Source of the DNA: Pseudomonas sp. M47T1
GTDB lineage: Bacteria > Pseudomonadota > Gammaproteobacteria > Pseudomonadales > Pseudomonadaceae
Direction: 5' to 3'
DNA: 64,000 nucleotides
Assembly (NCBI RefSeq): GCF_000263855.1
Contig: NZ_AJWX01000001.1
Location: 62,001 to 126,000 of the forward strand
The notes under the pieces are model-generated. The model had not been told where the DNA came from. It did no database searches and was given only the letters and a program-made list of their open reading frames with translations. Positions 43,037 to 52,815 of the stretch are shown piece after piece (position 1 is the first letter of the stretch; each line of letters starts with the position of its first letter). A program made the translations under genes and the position numbers.

Positions 43037-44413
43037 TTACACGGTATGCAGATACCAGTTGTACTCAAGGTCGGAGATGGAGTGTTCGAACTCTTCCAAC
43101 TCGCTTTCCTTGCAGGCCACGAAGATATCGATGTATTTCGGGTCGATATAACGCGCCAGGATTTCGCTGTCATCCAACTCGCGCAGGGCGTCGCGCAGGT
43201 TGTTCGGCAGGCTCTGCTCGTTCTGCTCGTACGAGTTGCCTTCCACCGGCTCATTGGGCTCGACCTTGTTGGTCAGGCCATGGTGCACGCCAGCCAGCAC
43301 GGCAGCCATCAGCAGGTACGGGTTGGCGTCGGCGCCGGCAACGCGGTGTTCGATGCGCACGGCGTCCGGCGTGCCGGTAGGCACGCGCAGGGCCACGGTA
43401 CGGTTGTCCAGGCCCCAGCACGGCGAGTTTGGCACATAGAACTGAGCACCAAACCGGCGGTACGAGTTGACGTTCGGGCACAGGAACGCCATCGACGCCG
43501 GTAGGGTCTCGAGCACACCGCCGATCGCGTGACGCAGCGCGGCGTTCTGCTCGGGATCCTCACTGGTGAAGATGTTCTTGCCGTCCTTGTCCAGGATCGA
43601 GATATGCACGTGCAAGCCATTGCCAGCCTGGCCCGGGTAGGGCTTGGCCATGAAGGTGGTGTCCATCTCATGGTCGTAGGCAATGTTCTTGATCAGGCGC
43701 TTGAGCAGTACCGCGTAGTCGCATGCCTTGATCGGGTCGGCCACGTGGTGCAGGTTCACTTCGAACTGCGCCGGGGCACTTTCCTTGACGATGGCGTCGG
43801 CCGGAATGCCTTGCTCCTTGGCACCTTCCAGAATGTCCTGGAGGCAGTCCACGTATTCGTCCAGGTCGTCGATCAGGTAAACCTGAGTCGAGTGCGGACG
43901 TTTACCGGAGATAGGCGAGCGTGGTGGCTGCGGACGGCCGTTCACGTTTTCCTGGTCGATCAGGTAGAACTCCAGTTCGAACGCTGCACAAATGGTCAGG
44001 CCCATTTCGTCGAACTTGGCCACCACCTGGCGCAACACTTCGCGGGGGTCGGCAAAGAATGGTTCGCCTTCCAGCTCGTGCATGGTCATCAGCAGTTGCG
44101 CGGTGGGGCGTTTCTGCCAGGGTTCGTTGGAGAGGGTATCGGGGATCGGATAGCAGATGCGGTCTGCGTCGCCGATGTCCAGGCCCAGGCCAGTGCTTTC
44201 CACTGTCGAGCCATTGATGTCCAGGGCGAAAAGAGAGGCGGGCAGGTTAATGCCTTTCTCGTAAACCTTGTGGAGGCTGGTGCGTTCGATGCGTTTGCCA
44301 CGCACCACACCATTCATATCTGCAATCAGAAGGTCGACGTACAGAACCTCAGGATGTTCCTTAAGGAATGCGTTCGCTTCGTTGAGCTGAACGGCACGCG
44401 GGGGTACCGACAT
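43037..44413 (-). CDS. spuI: Gamma-glutamylpolyamine synthetase (glutamine-synthetase family)
   Basis: A 458-residue enzyme of the type III/PuuA-like glutamine-synthetase family. Metal and ATP site motifs are visible: AFELEFYLID, the GQAGNGLHVHISILD strand and NSYRRFGAQFYVPNSPCWG. In Pseudomonas, SpuI/PauA-type enzymes attach glutamate to putrescine, cadaverine or diaminopropane in the gamma-glutamylation route. It is longer and more PuuA-like than the other copy at 45507. It is divergent from spuA, sharing a 277-base AT-rich control region, and ends at a strong terminator. Confidence 0.88.
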   Translation of the reverse strand: MSVPPRAVQLNEANAFLKEHPEVLYVDLLIADMNGVVRGKRIERTSLHKVYEKGINLPASLFALDINGSTVESTGLGLDIGDADRICYPIPDTLSNEPWQKRPTAQLLMTMHELEGEPFFADPREVLRQVVAKFDEMGLTICAAFELEFYLIDQENVNGRPQPPRSPISGKRPHSTQVYLIDDLDEYVDCLQDILEGAKEQGIPADAIVKESAPAQFEVNLHHVADPIKACDYAVLLKRLIKNIAYDHEMDTTFMAKPYPGQAGNGLHVHISILDKDGKNIFTSEDPEQNAALRHAIGGVLETLPASMAFLCPNVNSYRRFGAQFYVPNSPCWGLDNRTVALRVPTGTPDAVRIEHRVAGADANPYLLMAAVLAGVHHGLTNKVEPNEPVEGNSYEQNEQSLPNNLRDALRELDDSEILARYIDPKYIDIFVACKESELEEFEHSISDLEYNWYLHTV

Positions 44414-44690
44414 GATGCAACACCTTTGTTGTTAAAAATATCAATCATTGGGCTTCTGCTGTTTCAGTCAATCCGAAAGCCATCATGAAGTCAAGCGAGG
44501 CTCGGTTTGCCCTGATTTGGCGCCTTGAAGCTATTTTTGTTGCATTTTGGGGCGTTTTTTCTGTCCTTGAAGGCCCTCAAATGAAATGTTCGGTGGGGCG
44601 TGTTGTATTTTTTACGGGGGTGTTGTGAAAAAAAATGAACAACGCTAAGCTCGTTCGCAACCCATAACGCCAATAATACCGGGGGATCAC
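44414..44690. other. Divergent control region spuI-spuA
   Basis: This 277-base AT-rich region holds the promoters of both divergent polyamine genes. Long A and T runs flank GGCCCTCAAATGAAATG-type sequence. No clear palindromic operator or RNA fold was recognised. Confidence 0.5.
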
Positions 44691-45464
44691 ATGTCACGCC
44701 TGCCGACAATCGGCGTTACCGCCTGCATAAAACCAGTCGGTCTGCACGCCAGCCATACTTGTGGTGACAAATATGTCCGCGCAGTCGCCGTGGCCGCCGA
44801 AGGCTTGCCGATGATCATTCCGGCCCTGGGCGAGCTGTTCGAACCGACCCAAATACTTGACGGTCTGGACGGCATACTCTTTACCGGCTCGCCGTCCAAC
44901 GTCGAGCCGCGCCACTACGCAGGCTCGGCCAGCGTGCCTGGAACCCCGCACGACCCTGACCGCGATGCTACCACTCTACCGCTGATTCGCGCCGCCGTGG
45001 CCGCTGGCGTACCGGTTTTGGGCATTTGCCGCGGTTTTCAGGAACTGAACGTGGCCCTGGGTGGCACCTTGCACCAGCATGTTCACGAAACCGGAACCTT
45101 CATGGACCATCGTGAACCCAAGGATCAGCCGGTCGAGGTCCAGTATGGCCTGCGTCATGCCCTGGCTGTCCAGCCCGGTGGCGTGCTGCAGGCCATCGGC
45201 CTGCCCGCGCAGTTGCAGGTCAACTCCGTGCATGGCCAGGGCATCGACCGCGTGGCCCCCGGTTTGCGGGTGGAAGCGCTGGCCCCGGACGGCCTGGTAG
45301 AAGCGGTGTCGGTGGAGGGGGGCAAGGGTTTTGCACTGGGGGTGCAGTGGCATCCGGAATGGCAGGTGCGCGACAACCCTCACTACCTGGCCATCTTCCA
45401 GGCCTTTGGCCGGGCTTGCCGGCAGCGTGCCAGCCAGCGCGGCGCCGCCCCCAGGACTGCCTGA
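44691..45464 (+). CDS. spuA: Gamma-glutamyl-GABA hydrolase (class I amidotransferase-like)
   Basis: A 257-residue peptidase C26 enzyme. The nucleophilic cysteine is in VLGICRGFQELNVALGG, and the catalytic His/Glu pair is in GVQWHPEWQV. It hydrolyses gamma-glutamyl-GABA (PuuD reaction) at the end of the glutamylated putrescine route, in the cytoplasm. The start MSRLPTIGVTACIKP fits the family. It is the first gene of spuABC and is followed by the synthetase copy after 42 bases. Confidence 0.9.
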   Translation: MSRLPTIGVTACIKPVGLHASHTCGDKYVRAVAVAAEGLPMIIPALGELFEPTQILDGLDGILFTGSPSNVEPRHYAGSASVPGTPHDPDRDATTLPLIRAAVAAGVPVLGICRGFQELNVALGGTLHQHVHETGTFMDHREPKDQPVEVQYGLRHALAVQPGGVLQAIGLPAQLQVNSVHGQGIDRVAPGLRVEALAPDGLVEAVSVEGGKGFALGVQWHPEWQVRDNPHYLAIFQAFGRACRQRASQRGAAPRTA

Positions 45465-45506
45465 GCGACTAGCCTGTAAAGGCCCTGAAAGCTTCCGAGG
45501 TTCACC

Positions 45507-46865
45507 ATGCGTACCAGTCTCGACCAGCTCACCGATTGGCTCAAAGAACACAAGATCACCGAAGTCGAATGCCTGATCGCCGACCTGACCGGCATTACCC
45601 GGGGCAAGATCTCGCCAACCAACAAGTTCATCGCCGAAAAAGGCATGCGCTTGCCGGAAAGCGTTTTGTTGCAAACCGTTACCGGCGACTACGTGGAAGA
45701 CGACATCTACTACGAGCTGCTGGACCCGGCCGACATCGACATGATTTGCCGGCCCGACGAAAGCGCCATGTTCCTGGTGCCGTGGGCCATCGAGCCGACC
45801 GCCCAGGTGATCCACGACACCTACGACAAGCAAGGCAACCCCATCGAGCTGTCGCCGCGCAACGTGCTCAAGAAGGTGCTCAAGCTCTACGCCGACAAGG
45901 GCTGGCAGCCCATCGTGGCGCCGGAGATGGAGTTTTACCTGACCAAGCGCTGCGAAGACCCGGACTTTCCGCTGCAACCGCCCGTGGGCCGTTCAGGGCG
46001 CCCGGAAACCGGCCGCCAGTCGTTCTCCATTGAAGCGGCGAACGAATTCGACCCGCTGTTCGAGGACGTGTATGACTGGTGCGAACTGCAGAACCTGGAC
46101 CTGGACACCCTTATTCACGAAGACGGCACGGCGCAGATGGAAATCAACTTCCGTCACGGCAACGCCCTGCACCTGGCCGACCAGATCCTGGTGTTCAAGC
46201 GCACCATGCGCGAGGCCGCACTCAAGCACAACGTGGCCGCCACCTTCATGGCCAAGCCCATGACCGGCGAGCCTGGCAGTGCCATGCACCTGCACCAGAG
46301 CATTGTCGACATCGAGACCGGCAAGAACATTTTCTCCAACGACGACGGCAGCATGAGCACGCTGTTCCTGCACCACGTGGGCGGGCTGCAGAAGTTCATC
46401 CCCGAGCTGTTGCCGCTGTTCGCGCCCAACGTCAACTCGTTCCGCCGTTTCCTGCCCGACACCTCGGCGCCGGTGAACGTGGAATGGGGTGAAGAGAACC
46501 GCACCGTAGGCCTGCGCGTACCGGATGCCGGCCCGCAGAACCGCCGCGTGGAGAACCGCCTGCCGGGTGCCGATGCCAACCCCTACCTGGCCATCGCCGC
46601 CAGCCTGTTGTGCGGCTATATCGGCATGGTCGAGGGCATCGAGCCCAGCGCGCCAGTGCAGGGCCGTGGTTACGAGCGCCGTAACCTGCGCCTGCCGCTG
46701 ACCATCGAAGACGCCCTGGAACGCATGGAAAACTGCAAGACAGTGGAACAGTACCTGGGCAACAAATTCATCATCGGTTACGTCGCGGTGAAACGCGCCG
46801 AACACGAGAACTTCAAGCGCGTCATCAGCTCATGGGAACGTGAATTCCTGCTGTTCGCGGTGTGA
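45507..46865 (+). CDS. spuB: Gamma-glutamylpolyamine synthetase, second copy
   Basis: A 452-residue glutamine-synthetase-family enzyme. APEMEFYLTKR, the GEPGSAMHLHQSIVDIETGKNIF strand and NSFRRFLPDTSAPVNVEWG mark the active site. It is paralogous to the enzyme at 43037. In P. aeruginosa SpuB glutamylates putrescine-type amines. GAGG precedes the ATG. The aminotransferase gene starts 36 bases after it. Having two such synthetases around one hydrolase suggests different amine preference or induction. Confidence 0.9.
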   Translation: MRTSLDQLTDWLKEHKITEVECLIADLTGITRGKISPTNKFIAEKGMRLPESVLLQTVTGDYVEDDIYYELLDPADIDMICRPDESAMFLVPWAIEPTAQVIHDTYDKQGNPIELSPRNVLKKVLKLYADKGWQPIVAPEMEFYLTKRCEDPDFPLQPPVGRSGRPETGRQSFSIEAANEFDPLFEDVYDWCELQNLDLDTLIHEDGTAQMEINFRHGNALHLADQILVFKRTMREAALKHNVAATFMAKPMTGEPGSAMHLHQSIVDIETGKNIFSNDDGSMSTLFLHHVGGLQKFIPELLPLFAPNVNSFRRFLPDTSAPVNVEWGEENRTVGLRVPDAGPQNRRVENRLPGADANPYLAIAASLLCGYIGMVEGIEPSAPVQGRGYERRNLRLPLTIEDALERMENCKTVEQYLGNKFIIGYVAVKRAEHENFKRVISSWEREFLLFAV

Positions 46866-46901
46866 TCAACACGGGGCGCGCCCCGGATGAGGAGAAGGGT
46901 A

Positions 46902-48266
46902 ATGAGCAACAAGAATTCGCAAACCCAAGCGTGGCAGGCCCTGAGCGGCGAACACCACCTGGCACCGTTCAGCGACTATAAGCAGCTCAAGCAAAAAGGC
47001 CCGCGCATCATCACCAAGGCCAAGGGCGTGCACCTGTGGGACAGCGAAGGCAACAAGATCCTCGACGGCATGGCCGGCCTGTGGTGCGTGGCCGTGGGCT
47101 ATGGCCGCGATGAGCTGGCCGACGTGGCGGCGCAGCAGATGCGTGAATTGCCGTACTACAACCTGTTCTTCCAGACCGCCCACCCGCCGGCGCTGGAACT
47201 GGCCAAGGTGATTTCCGACGTGGCCCCCGAGGGCATGAGCCACGTGTTCTTCACCGGCTCAGGCTCCGAAGGCAACGACACCGTGCTGCGCATGGTCCGC
47301 CACTATTGGGCGCTGAAGGGCAAACCCGAGAAGAAGGTGATCATCAGCCGCATCAACGGCTACCACGGCTCCACCGTTGCCGGTGCCAGCCTGGGCGGCA
47401 TGGTGGGCATGCACGAACAGGGCGATTTGCCGATCCCGGGCATTGTCCACATTGCCCAGCCTTACTGGTTTGGCGAAGGCGGCGACATGAGCCAGGACGA
47501 CTTCGGCGTGTGGGCAGCCGAGCAACTGGAAAAGAAAATTCTCGAGCTGGGCGTGGACACCGTCGGTGCCTTCATTGCCGAGCCTATCCAGGGCGCGGGC
47601 GGCGTTATCATTCCACCGCAAACCTACTGGCCAAAGGTCAAGGAAATCCTCGCCAAGTACGACATTCTGTTCGTGGCGGACGAAGTGATCTGCGGTTTTG
47701 GCCGTACCGGCGAGTGGTTCGGCAGTGATTACTACGACCTCAAGCCTGACCTGATGACCATCGCCAAGGGCCTGACCTCGGGTTACATCCCCATGGGCGG
47801 CGTGATTGTGCGTGACGAAGTGGCTCGCACCCTGTCCGAGGGCGGCGATTTCAACCACGGTTTCACCTATTCCGGCCACCCTGTGGCGGCTGCGGTAGGC
47901 CTGGAAAACATCCGTATCCTGCGCGATGAAAAAATTATCGAGCGCGTGCGTGAAGAAACGGCACCGTATTTGCAGAAACGTCTACGTGAGCTGAGTGACC
48001 ACCCATTGGTGGGCGAAGTTCGCGGTCTGGGGTTGCTCGGCGCCATTGAACTGGTGAAGGACAAAACCACACGCCAGCGTTACGAAGGCAAGGGTGTCGG
48101 CATGGTTTGCCGCAACTTCTGCTTCGACAATGGCCTGATCATGCGTGCGGTAGGCGACACCATGATCATTGCGCCGTCGCTGGTGATCACTCATGAAGAA
48201 ATTGATGAGCTGGTCACCAAGGCACGCAAATGCCTGGACCTGACTTTGGAAGCGTTGAACAACTGA
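46902..48266 (+). CDS. spuC: Polyamine:pyruvate aminotransferase
   Basis: A 454-residue class III omega-aminotransferase of PLP fold type I. PLP features are GSGSEGNDTVLRMVRHYW, HGSTVAGASLGGM, FVADEVICGFGRTG and the Schiff-base lysine in TIAKGLTSGYIPMGG. It transfers the amine of putrescine or cadaverine to pyruvate, giving aminobutanal and alanine. ATG at 46902 has GGAGAAGGG immediately upstream. It follows spuB and precedes the importer genes. Confidence 0.92.
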   Translation: MSNKNSQTQAWQALSGEHHLAPFSDYKQLKQKGPRIITKAKGVHLWDSEGNKILDGMAGLWCVAVGYGRDELADVAAQQMRELPYYNLFFQTAHPPALELAKVISDVAPEGMSHVFFTGSGSEGNDTVLRMVRHYWALKGKPEKKVIISRINGYHGSTVAGASLGGMVGMHEQGDLPIPGIVHIAQPYWFGEGGDMSQDDFGVWAAEQLEKKILELGVDTVGAFIAEPIQGAGGVIIPPQTYWPKVKEILAKYDILFVADEVICGFGRTGEWFGSDYYDLKPDLMTIAKGLTSGYIPMGGVIVRDEVARTLSEGGDFNHGFTYSGHPVAAAVGLENIRILRDEKIIERVREETAPYLQKRLRELSDHPLVGEVRGLGLLGAIELVKDKTTRQRYEGKGVGMVCRNFCFDNGLIMRAVGDTMIIAPSLVITHEEIDELVTKARKCLDLTLEALNN

Positions 48267-48309
48267 GTGCTAGGCTTGCGTTGTTCTGGAGGGGGAGAGG
48301 AACAAGGTT

Positions 48310-48329
48310 GCTGTTTTAATTGAAACAGC
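48310..48329. promoter_or_regulatory. Inverted repeat upstream of spuD
   Basis: GCTGTTT and AAACAGC are perfect arms around TAATTG, 88 bases before the spuD start and 44 bases after the spuC stop. It could be an operator for polyamine control of the importer or a short hairpin. Confidence 0.45.
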
Positions 48330-48416
48330 GCCCGTGTCCTTGCCAGACTAGGAAGTGTGCGGTTGCCCCCGGCTACTGACACAGACGGAATTAAAAAAAA
48401 TATTGGAGCCTTACGC

Positions 48417-49514
48417 ATGAAGATATTTGGCAAGACCCTCCTCGCCATGTCCCTTATGGGTGTGATGGCCGGTGCGGCTCACGCGGACGACAAAGTACTG
48501 CACGTGTACAACTGGTCCGACTACATCGCACCGAACACCATCGCGGATTTCGAGAAGGAGTCGGGGATCAAGGTCGTCTACGACGTATTCGACAGTAACG
48601 AAACCCTGGAAGCCAAGCTGCTGGCGGGCAAGTCGGGCTACGACATCGTCGTGCCTTCGAACAACTTCCTGGCCAAGCAGATCAAGGCTGGCGTTTATCA
48701 GGAGCTGGACAAGTCCAAGCTGAGCAACTACGGCAACCTGAACAAGGACCTGCTCAAGGCAGTGTCGGTCAGCGACCCGAACAACGCCCATGCCTTCCCG
48801 TATATGTGGGGCACCATCGGTATCGGCTACAACCCGGAGAAGGTCAAGGCTGCCTTGGGCGCCGATGCCCCGGTCAACTCGTGGGACCTGGTGTTCAAGC
48901 CTGAAAATGCTGCCAAGCTGAAGGGTTGCGGTATCAGCTTCCTCGACTCGCCAACCGAGATGATCCCGGCCGCACTGCACTACCTGGGCTTCAAGACCGA
49001 CACCCAGAACAAGGACGAGATCAAGAAAGCCGAGGATCTGTTCCTCAAGATTCGCCCTTCGATCGCCTACTTCCACTCGTCCAAGTACATCTCGGACCTG
49101 GCCAACGGCAACATCTGCGTGGCCGTGGGCTACTCGGGTGACGTGAAGCAAGCCGCTTCGCGTGCCAAGGAAGCCGGTGACAAAGTGCACGTGAGCTATA
49201 GCATTCCGAAGGAAGGCGCAGGTAGCTTCTATGACATGGTCGCCATCCCTAAAGATGCCGAAAACGTCGAAGGCGCCTATAAGTTCATGAACTTCATCCT
49301 GCAACCAAAAGTGATGGCTGAAATCAGCGACGCCGTGGGTTACCCGAACGGCAACGCCGCTGCCACACCATTGGTGGCAAAAGAAATTTCCAGCGACCCG
49401 GGCATTTACCCGCCGGCTGACGTACAGGCCAAACTGTACGCCATCGCCGACCTGCCGGCCGCGACTCAGCGCATCCTGACTCGCACCTGGACCACCATCA
49501 AGTCGGGCAAATAA
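48417..49514 (+). CDS. spuD: Putrescine-binding periplasmic protein
   Basis: A 365-residue periplasmic binding protein. The signal peptide ends GAAHA (residue 23), then [26 protein letters not shown], the diagnostic start of PotF/SpuD proteins, and [17 protein letters not shown]. It binds putrescine and possibly cadaverine. In P. aeruginosa it is followed by the spermidine-binding spuE, which is missing here. A 347-base gap with a hairpin separates it from the ATPase gene. PotF and SpuE-type spermidine specificity cannot be told apart with certainty by eye. Confidence 0.9.
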   Translation: MKIFGKTLLAMSLMGVMAGAAHADDKVLHVYNWSDYIAPNTIADFEKESGIKVVYDVFDSNETLEAKLLAGKSGYDIVVPSNNFLAKQIKAGVYQELDKSKLSNYGNLNKDLLKAVSVSDPNNAHAFPYMWGTIGIGYNPEKVKAALGADAPVNSWDLVFKPENAAKLKGCGISFLDSPTEMIPAALHYLGFKTDTQNKDEIKKAEDLFLKIRPSIAYFHSSKYISDLANGNICVAVGYSGDVKQAASRAKEAGDKVHVSYSIPKEGAGSFYDMVAIPKDAENVEGAYKFMNFILQPKVMAEISDAVGYPNGNAAATPLVAKEISSDPGIYPPADVQAKLYAIADLPAATQRILTRTWTTIKSGK

Positions 49515-49861
49515 GCCGAATTTGATGTTCCTGGGTACTGCGTCGGACTGACCGGCGCAGTATCACAGGCCTCTGATTTTGAAATATTTTTTGCGGCAAA
49601 GCGGTATCAACGGTAAGTTGCGCGCCGGTTTTTTCAAACGGTGGGCACACTGCCGCCTGCAGGAAGCGGGAAATAGCAGTTGGCAGTGGTTGTATTTTAT
49701 TTTGCAAGGCCGTGCCCGCCGGGACTCGACAGAGGCCTGCCGTGCATATTTGTAATGGAGCAGACGTTGTCGGTCGCTTCAACGACCTGAAGGAACAGGC
49801 TGCAAGCATCCAAGGCCCGCCTATCCGGGGTGGGCTGTAAAATTTTGTTGGGAGTTTCGTA
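49515..49861. other. Gap between spuD and the ATPase gene
   Basis: This 347-base stretch has a strong hairpin near its start (49536-49562) and AT-rich sequence afterwards, with GGGAG before the next ATG. No coding remnant of a second binding protein was recognised. A separate promoter for the ATPase-permease genes may lie here. Confidence 0.55.
49536..49562 (+). other. Intercistronic hairpin after spuD
   Basis: TACTGCGTCGG pairs with CCGGCGCAGTA over 11 positions (one G-U) around ACTGA, 21 bases after the spuD stop. No T-run follows directly, so it is more likely an mRNA 3' stabiliser than a terminator. Confidence 0.65.
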
Positions 49862-51004
49862 ATGGCAGTTGCCTCCGGTGCCTATAAGAAAGCCCTCGAG
49901 GGCGATCAGCAACCTAAACAGGTGCTGGTCAAAATCGACCGGGTCACGAAGAAGTTCGACGAGACGATCGCAGTCGACGACGTGTCGCTGCAAATCAACA
50001 AGGGCGAGATTTTTGCTCTGCTCGGCGGCTCCGGCTCGGGTAAGTCCACCTTGCTGCGCATGCTGGCCGGTTTCGAGCGGCCGACCGAGGGGCGTATCTA
50101 CCTCGATGGCGTGGACATTACCGATATGCCGCCCTACGAGCGGCCGATCAACATGATGTTCCAGTCCTACGCGCTGTTCCCACACATGACCGTGGCCCAG
50201 AACATCGCCTTTGGCCTGAAGCAGGACAAGATCCCGTCCTCGGAAATTGACGCCCGCGTGGCCGAGATGCTCAAACTGGTACAGATGAGCCAGTACGCCA
50301 AGCGCAAGCCGCACCAGTTGTCCGGTGGCCAGCGTCAGCGCGTGGCCCTGGCCCGCTCGCTGGCCAAGCGTCCGAAACTGCTGCTGCTCGACGAACCCAT
50401 GGGTGCCCTGGACAAGAAACTGCGTTCGCAGATGCAGCTTGAATTGGTGGAAATCATCGAGCGCGTGGGCGTGACCTGCGTGATGGTGACCCACGACCAG
50501 GAAGAGGCCATGACCATGGCCCAGCGCATCGCCATCATGCACCTGGGTTGGATTGCCCAGATCGGCAGCCCGATCGACATCTACGAAACCCCTACCAGCC
50601 GCCTGGTGTGCGAGTTCATCGGCAACGTGAACCTGTTCGAAGGCGAAGTGGTGGACGACGCCGAAGGCCACGCGCTGATCCACAGCCCGGAGCTGGAGCG
50701 CAATATCTACGTGGGCCACGGCATCAGCACTTCGGTGCAGGACAAGCGCATCACCTACGCCATTCGCCCGGAAAAACTGCTGGTGACCATCGAGCCGCCG
50801 GCTGGCGAGTACAACTGGTCGCGTGGCAAAGTCCATGACATCGCCTACCTGGGCGGCCACTCGGTGTTCTACGTGGAGCTGCCGTGCGGCAAGCTGGTCC
50901 AGTCGTTCGTGGCCAACGCCGAACGTCGCGGCGCGCGGCCTACCTGGGACGACCAGGTCTACGTATGGTGGGAAGACGACAGCGGCGTGGTACTGCGCTC
51001 ATGA
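49862..51004 (+). CDS. spuF: Polyamine ABC transporter ATPase
   Basis: A 380-residue PotG/SpuF-type ATPase. Walker A GGSGSGKS is at residues 55-62, LSGGQRQR is the signature and LLLDEPMGALDKKLR the Walker B. The C-terminal TOBE domain (from about residue 290) includes YAIRPEKLLVTIEPP. It energises putrescine/polyamine uptake by the two permeases encoded next. Its stop overlaps the next ATG by four bases. Confidence 0.93.
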   Translation: MAVASGAYKKALEGDQQPKQVLVKIDRVTKKFDETIAVDDVSLQINKGEIFALLGGSGSGKSTLLRMLAGFERPTEGRIYLDGVDITDMPPYERPINMMFQSYALFPHMTVAQNIAFGLKQDKIPSSEIDARVAEMLKLVQMSQYAKRKPHQLSGGQRQRVALARSLAKRPKLLLLDEPMGALDKKLRSQMQLELVEIIERVGVTCVMVTHDQEEAMTMAQRIAIMHLGWIAQIGSPIDIYETPTSRLVCEFIGNVNLFEGEVVDDAEGHALIHSPELERNIYVGHGISTSVQDKRITYAIRPEKLLVTIEPPAGEYNWSRGKVHDIAYLGGHSVFYVELPCGKLVQSFVANAERRGARPTWDDQVYVWWEDDSGVVLRS

Positions 51005-51918
51005 ACAAGAAACTGACCCGTGCCTTGCAACGAATAATTCCCGGTGGCCGCCAGTTCGTGATTGGCGTGCCGTTCCTGTGGCTATTCATGTTCTTCATGC
51101 TGCCGTTCTTCATCGTCTTGAAGATCAGTTTTGCTGAAGCGGACGTGGCGATTCCTCCGTATACCCAGATCTATACCTTCGTCGACCAGAAGATCCAGTT
51201 GCTGCTCAACCTGGGCAACTACGCAATGCTGGGTGACGATGACCTGTACATCTCGGCATACCTGGGTTCCCTGAAGATGGCCTTCTTCAGCACGCTGTTG
51301 TGCCTGGTGATCGGCTATCCGATGGCCTACGCCATTGCCCGCGCCAAGAAAGAAGCGCAGACCGTCCTGTTGCTGCTGATCATGATGCCGACCTGGACCG
51401 CGATCCTGATCCGCGTCTATGCCTGGATGGGCATTCTCAGCAACAACGGCCTGCTCAACGCGTTCCTGATGTGGACCGGCCTGATCGACCAGCCGCTGCA
51501 GATCCTCAACACCAACCTTGCGGTGTACATCGGCGTGGTCTATTCGTACCTGCCGTTCATGATCCTGCCGCTGTTCGCCAACCTGGTGAAACACGACGAG
51601 AGCCTGCTGGAAGCCGCATCGGACCTGGGTTCGAGCACCTTCAACAGCTTTTGGAAAATCACTATTCCGCTGTCCAAGAACGGCATCATCGCCGGCTGCA
51701 TGCTGGTGTTCATTCCGGTGGTGGGCGAGTTCGTGATTCCCGAACTGCTGGGTGGCCCGGAAACCCTGATGATCGGTCGCGTGCTGTGGCAAGAGTTCTT
51801 CAACAACCGTGACTGGCCGGTGGCTTCGGCCCTGGCGGTAGTGATGCTGGCCATCCTGATCGTGCCGATCCTGCTCTTCAACCGTAGCCAGGCCAAAGAG
51901 ATGGAGGGCAAGGCATGA
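51001..51918 (+). CDS. spuG: Polyamine ABC transporter permease (PotH type)
   Basis: A 305-residue inner-membrane permease with about six helices, a large periplasmic loop after the first one and the coupling loop LLEAASDLGSSTFNSFWKITIPLSKNG. It pairs with the next permease to form the polyamine channel. Both ends overlap neighbours by four bases (ATGA), so the three transporter genes are tightly coupled. Confidence 0.93.
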   Translation: MNKKLTRALQRIIPGGRQFVIGVPFLWLFMFFMLPFFIVLKISFAEADVAIPPYTQIYTFVDQKIQLLLNLGNYAMLGDDDLYISAYLGSLKMAFFSTLLCLVIGYPMAYAIARAKKEAQTVLLLLIMMPTWTAILIRVYAWMGILSNNGLLNAFLMWTGLIDQPLQILNTNLAVYIGVVYSYLPFMILPLFANLVKHDESLLEAASDLGSSTFNSFWKITIPLSKNGIIAGCMLVFIPVVGEFVIPELLGGPETLMIGRVLWQEFFNNRDWPVASALAVVMLAILIVPILLFNRSQAKEMEGKA

Positions 51919-52805
51919 AGCGTTTCAGTTTTTCCAAGCTAATGCTGGTACTGGGCCTGTTGTTCATCTACATGCCCATGGTCATCCTGGTGATCTACTC
52001 GTTCAACGCCTCCAAGCTGGTAACGGTGTGGGGCGGCTGGTCGGTGAAGTGGTACGTGGGCCTGGTGGACAACACCCAGCTGATGGGCTCGGTGGCCCGT
52101 TCGCTGGAAATTGCCTGCTACACCGCCATCGCCGCGGTGGCCCTGGGTACCCTGGCAGCGTTCGTGCTGACCCGCGTCACCCGCTTCAAGGGCCGCACGC
52201 TGTTCGGCGGCCTTGTTACCGCGCCGCTGGTAATGCCCGAGGTGATCACCGGTCTGTCGCTGCTGTTGCTGTTCGTGGCCATGGCCCAGTCCCTGGGCTG
52301 GCCTGAAGAGCGCGGTATTGTCACCATCTGGATCGCCCACACCACGTTCTGCGCCGCGTATGTGGCGGTGGTGGTGTCGGCCCGCCTGCGCGAGCTGGAC
52401 CTGTCCATCGAAGAGGCGGCCATGGACCTGGGCGCGCGTCCCTGGAAGGTGTTCATGCTGATCACCATCCCGATGATTGCGCCTTCGCTGGCAGCCGGCG
52501 GCATGATGTCGTTCGCCCTGTCGCTGGATGACCTGGTACTGGCCAGCTTTGTGTCGGGCCCCGGTTCCACGACCCTGCCGATGGAAGTGTTCTCGGCCGT
52601 GCGCCTGGGCGTGAAGCCAGAGATCAACGCGGTGGCCAGCCTGATCCTGCTGTCGGTGTCGATCGTGACCTTCCTGGTCTGGTACTTCACTCGCCGCAAC
52701 GAAGAGCGCCGCAAGCGCGCCATTCAGACTGCGATCGAAGAAGCCGCGGCCGACGGCTGGAAACAGCCTGATCCGCGTCGGGCGCAGGAGCCGGTGGCTG
52801 CGTAA
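51915..52805 (+). CDS. spuH: Polyamine ABC transporter permease (PotI type)
   Basis: A 296-residue inner-membrane permease with about six helices and the coupling loop SIEEAAMDLGARPWKVFMLITIPMIAPSLAAGG. It is the second half of the heterodimeric channel. An extra charged C-terminal tail of about 45 residues (RRNEERRKRAIQTAIEEAAADG) extends beyond the last helix. It is the last gene of the polyamine import unit and is followed by a REP pair. Confidence 0.92.
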   Translation: MKRFSFSKLMLVLGLLFIYMPMVILVIYSFNASKLVTVWGGWSVKWYVGLVDNTQLMGSVARSLEIACYTAIAAVALGTLAAFVLTRVTRFKGRTLFGGLVTAPLVMPEVITGLSLLLLFVAMAQSLGWPEERGIVTIWIAHTTFCAAYVAVVVSARLRELDLSIEEAAMDLGARPWKVFMLITIPMIAPSLAAGGMMSFALSLDDLVLASFVSGPGSTTLPMEVFSAVRLGVKPEINAVASLILLSVSIVTFLVWYFTRRNEERRKRAIQTAIEEAAADGWKQPDPRRAQEPVAA

Positions 52806-52815
52806 CGCCTGACCT

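Noticed and set aside
49515..49861. Remnant of a spuE-type gene in the gap
   Set aside because: None of the frames gives a recognisable piece of a PotF/SpuE protein.
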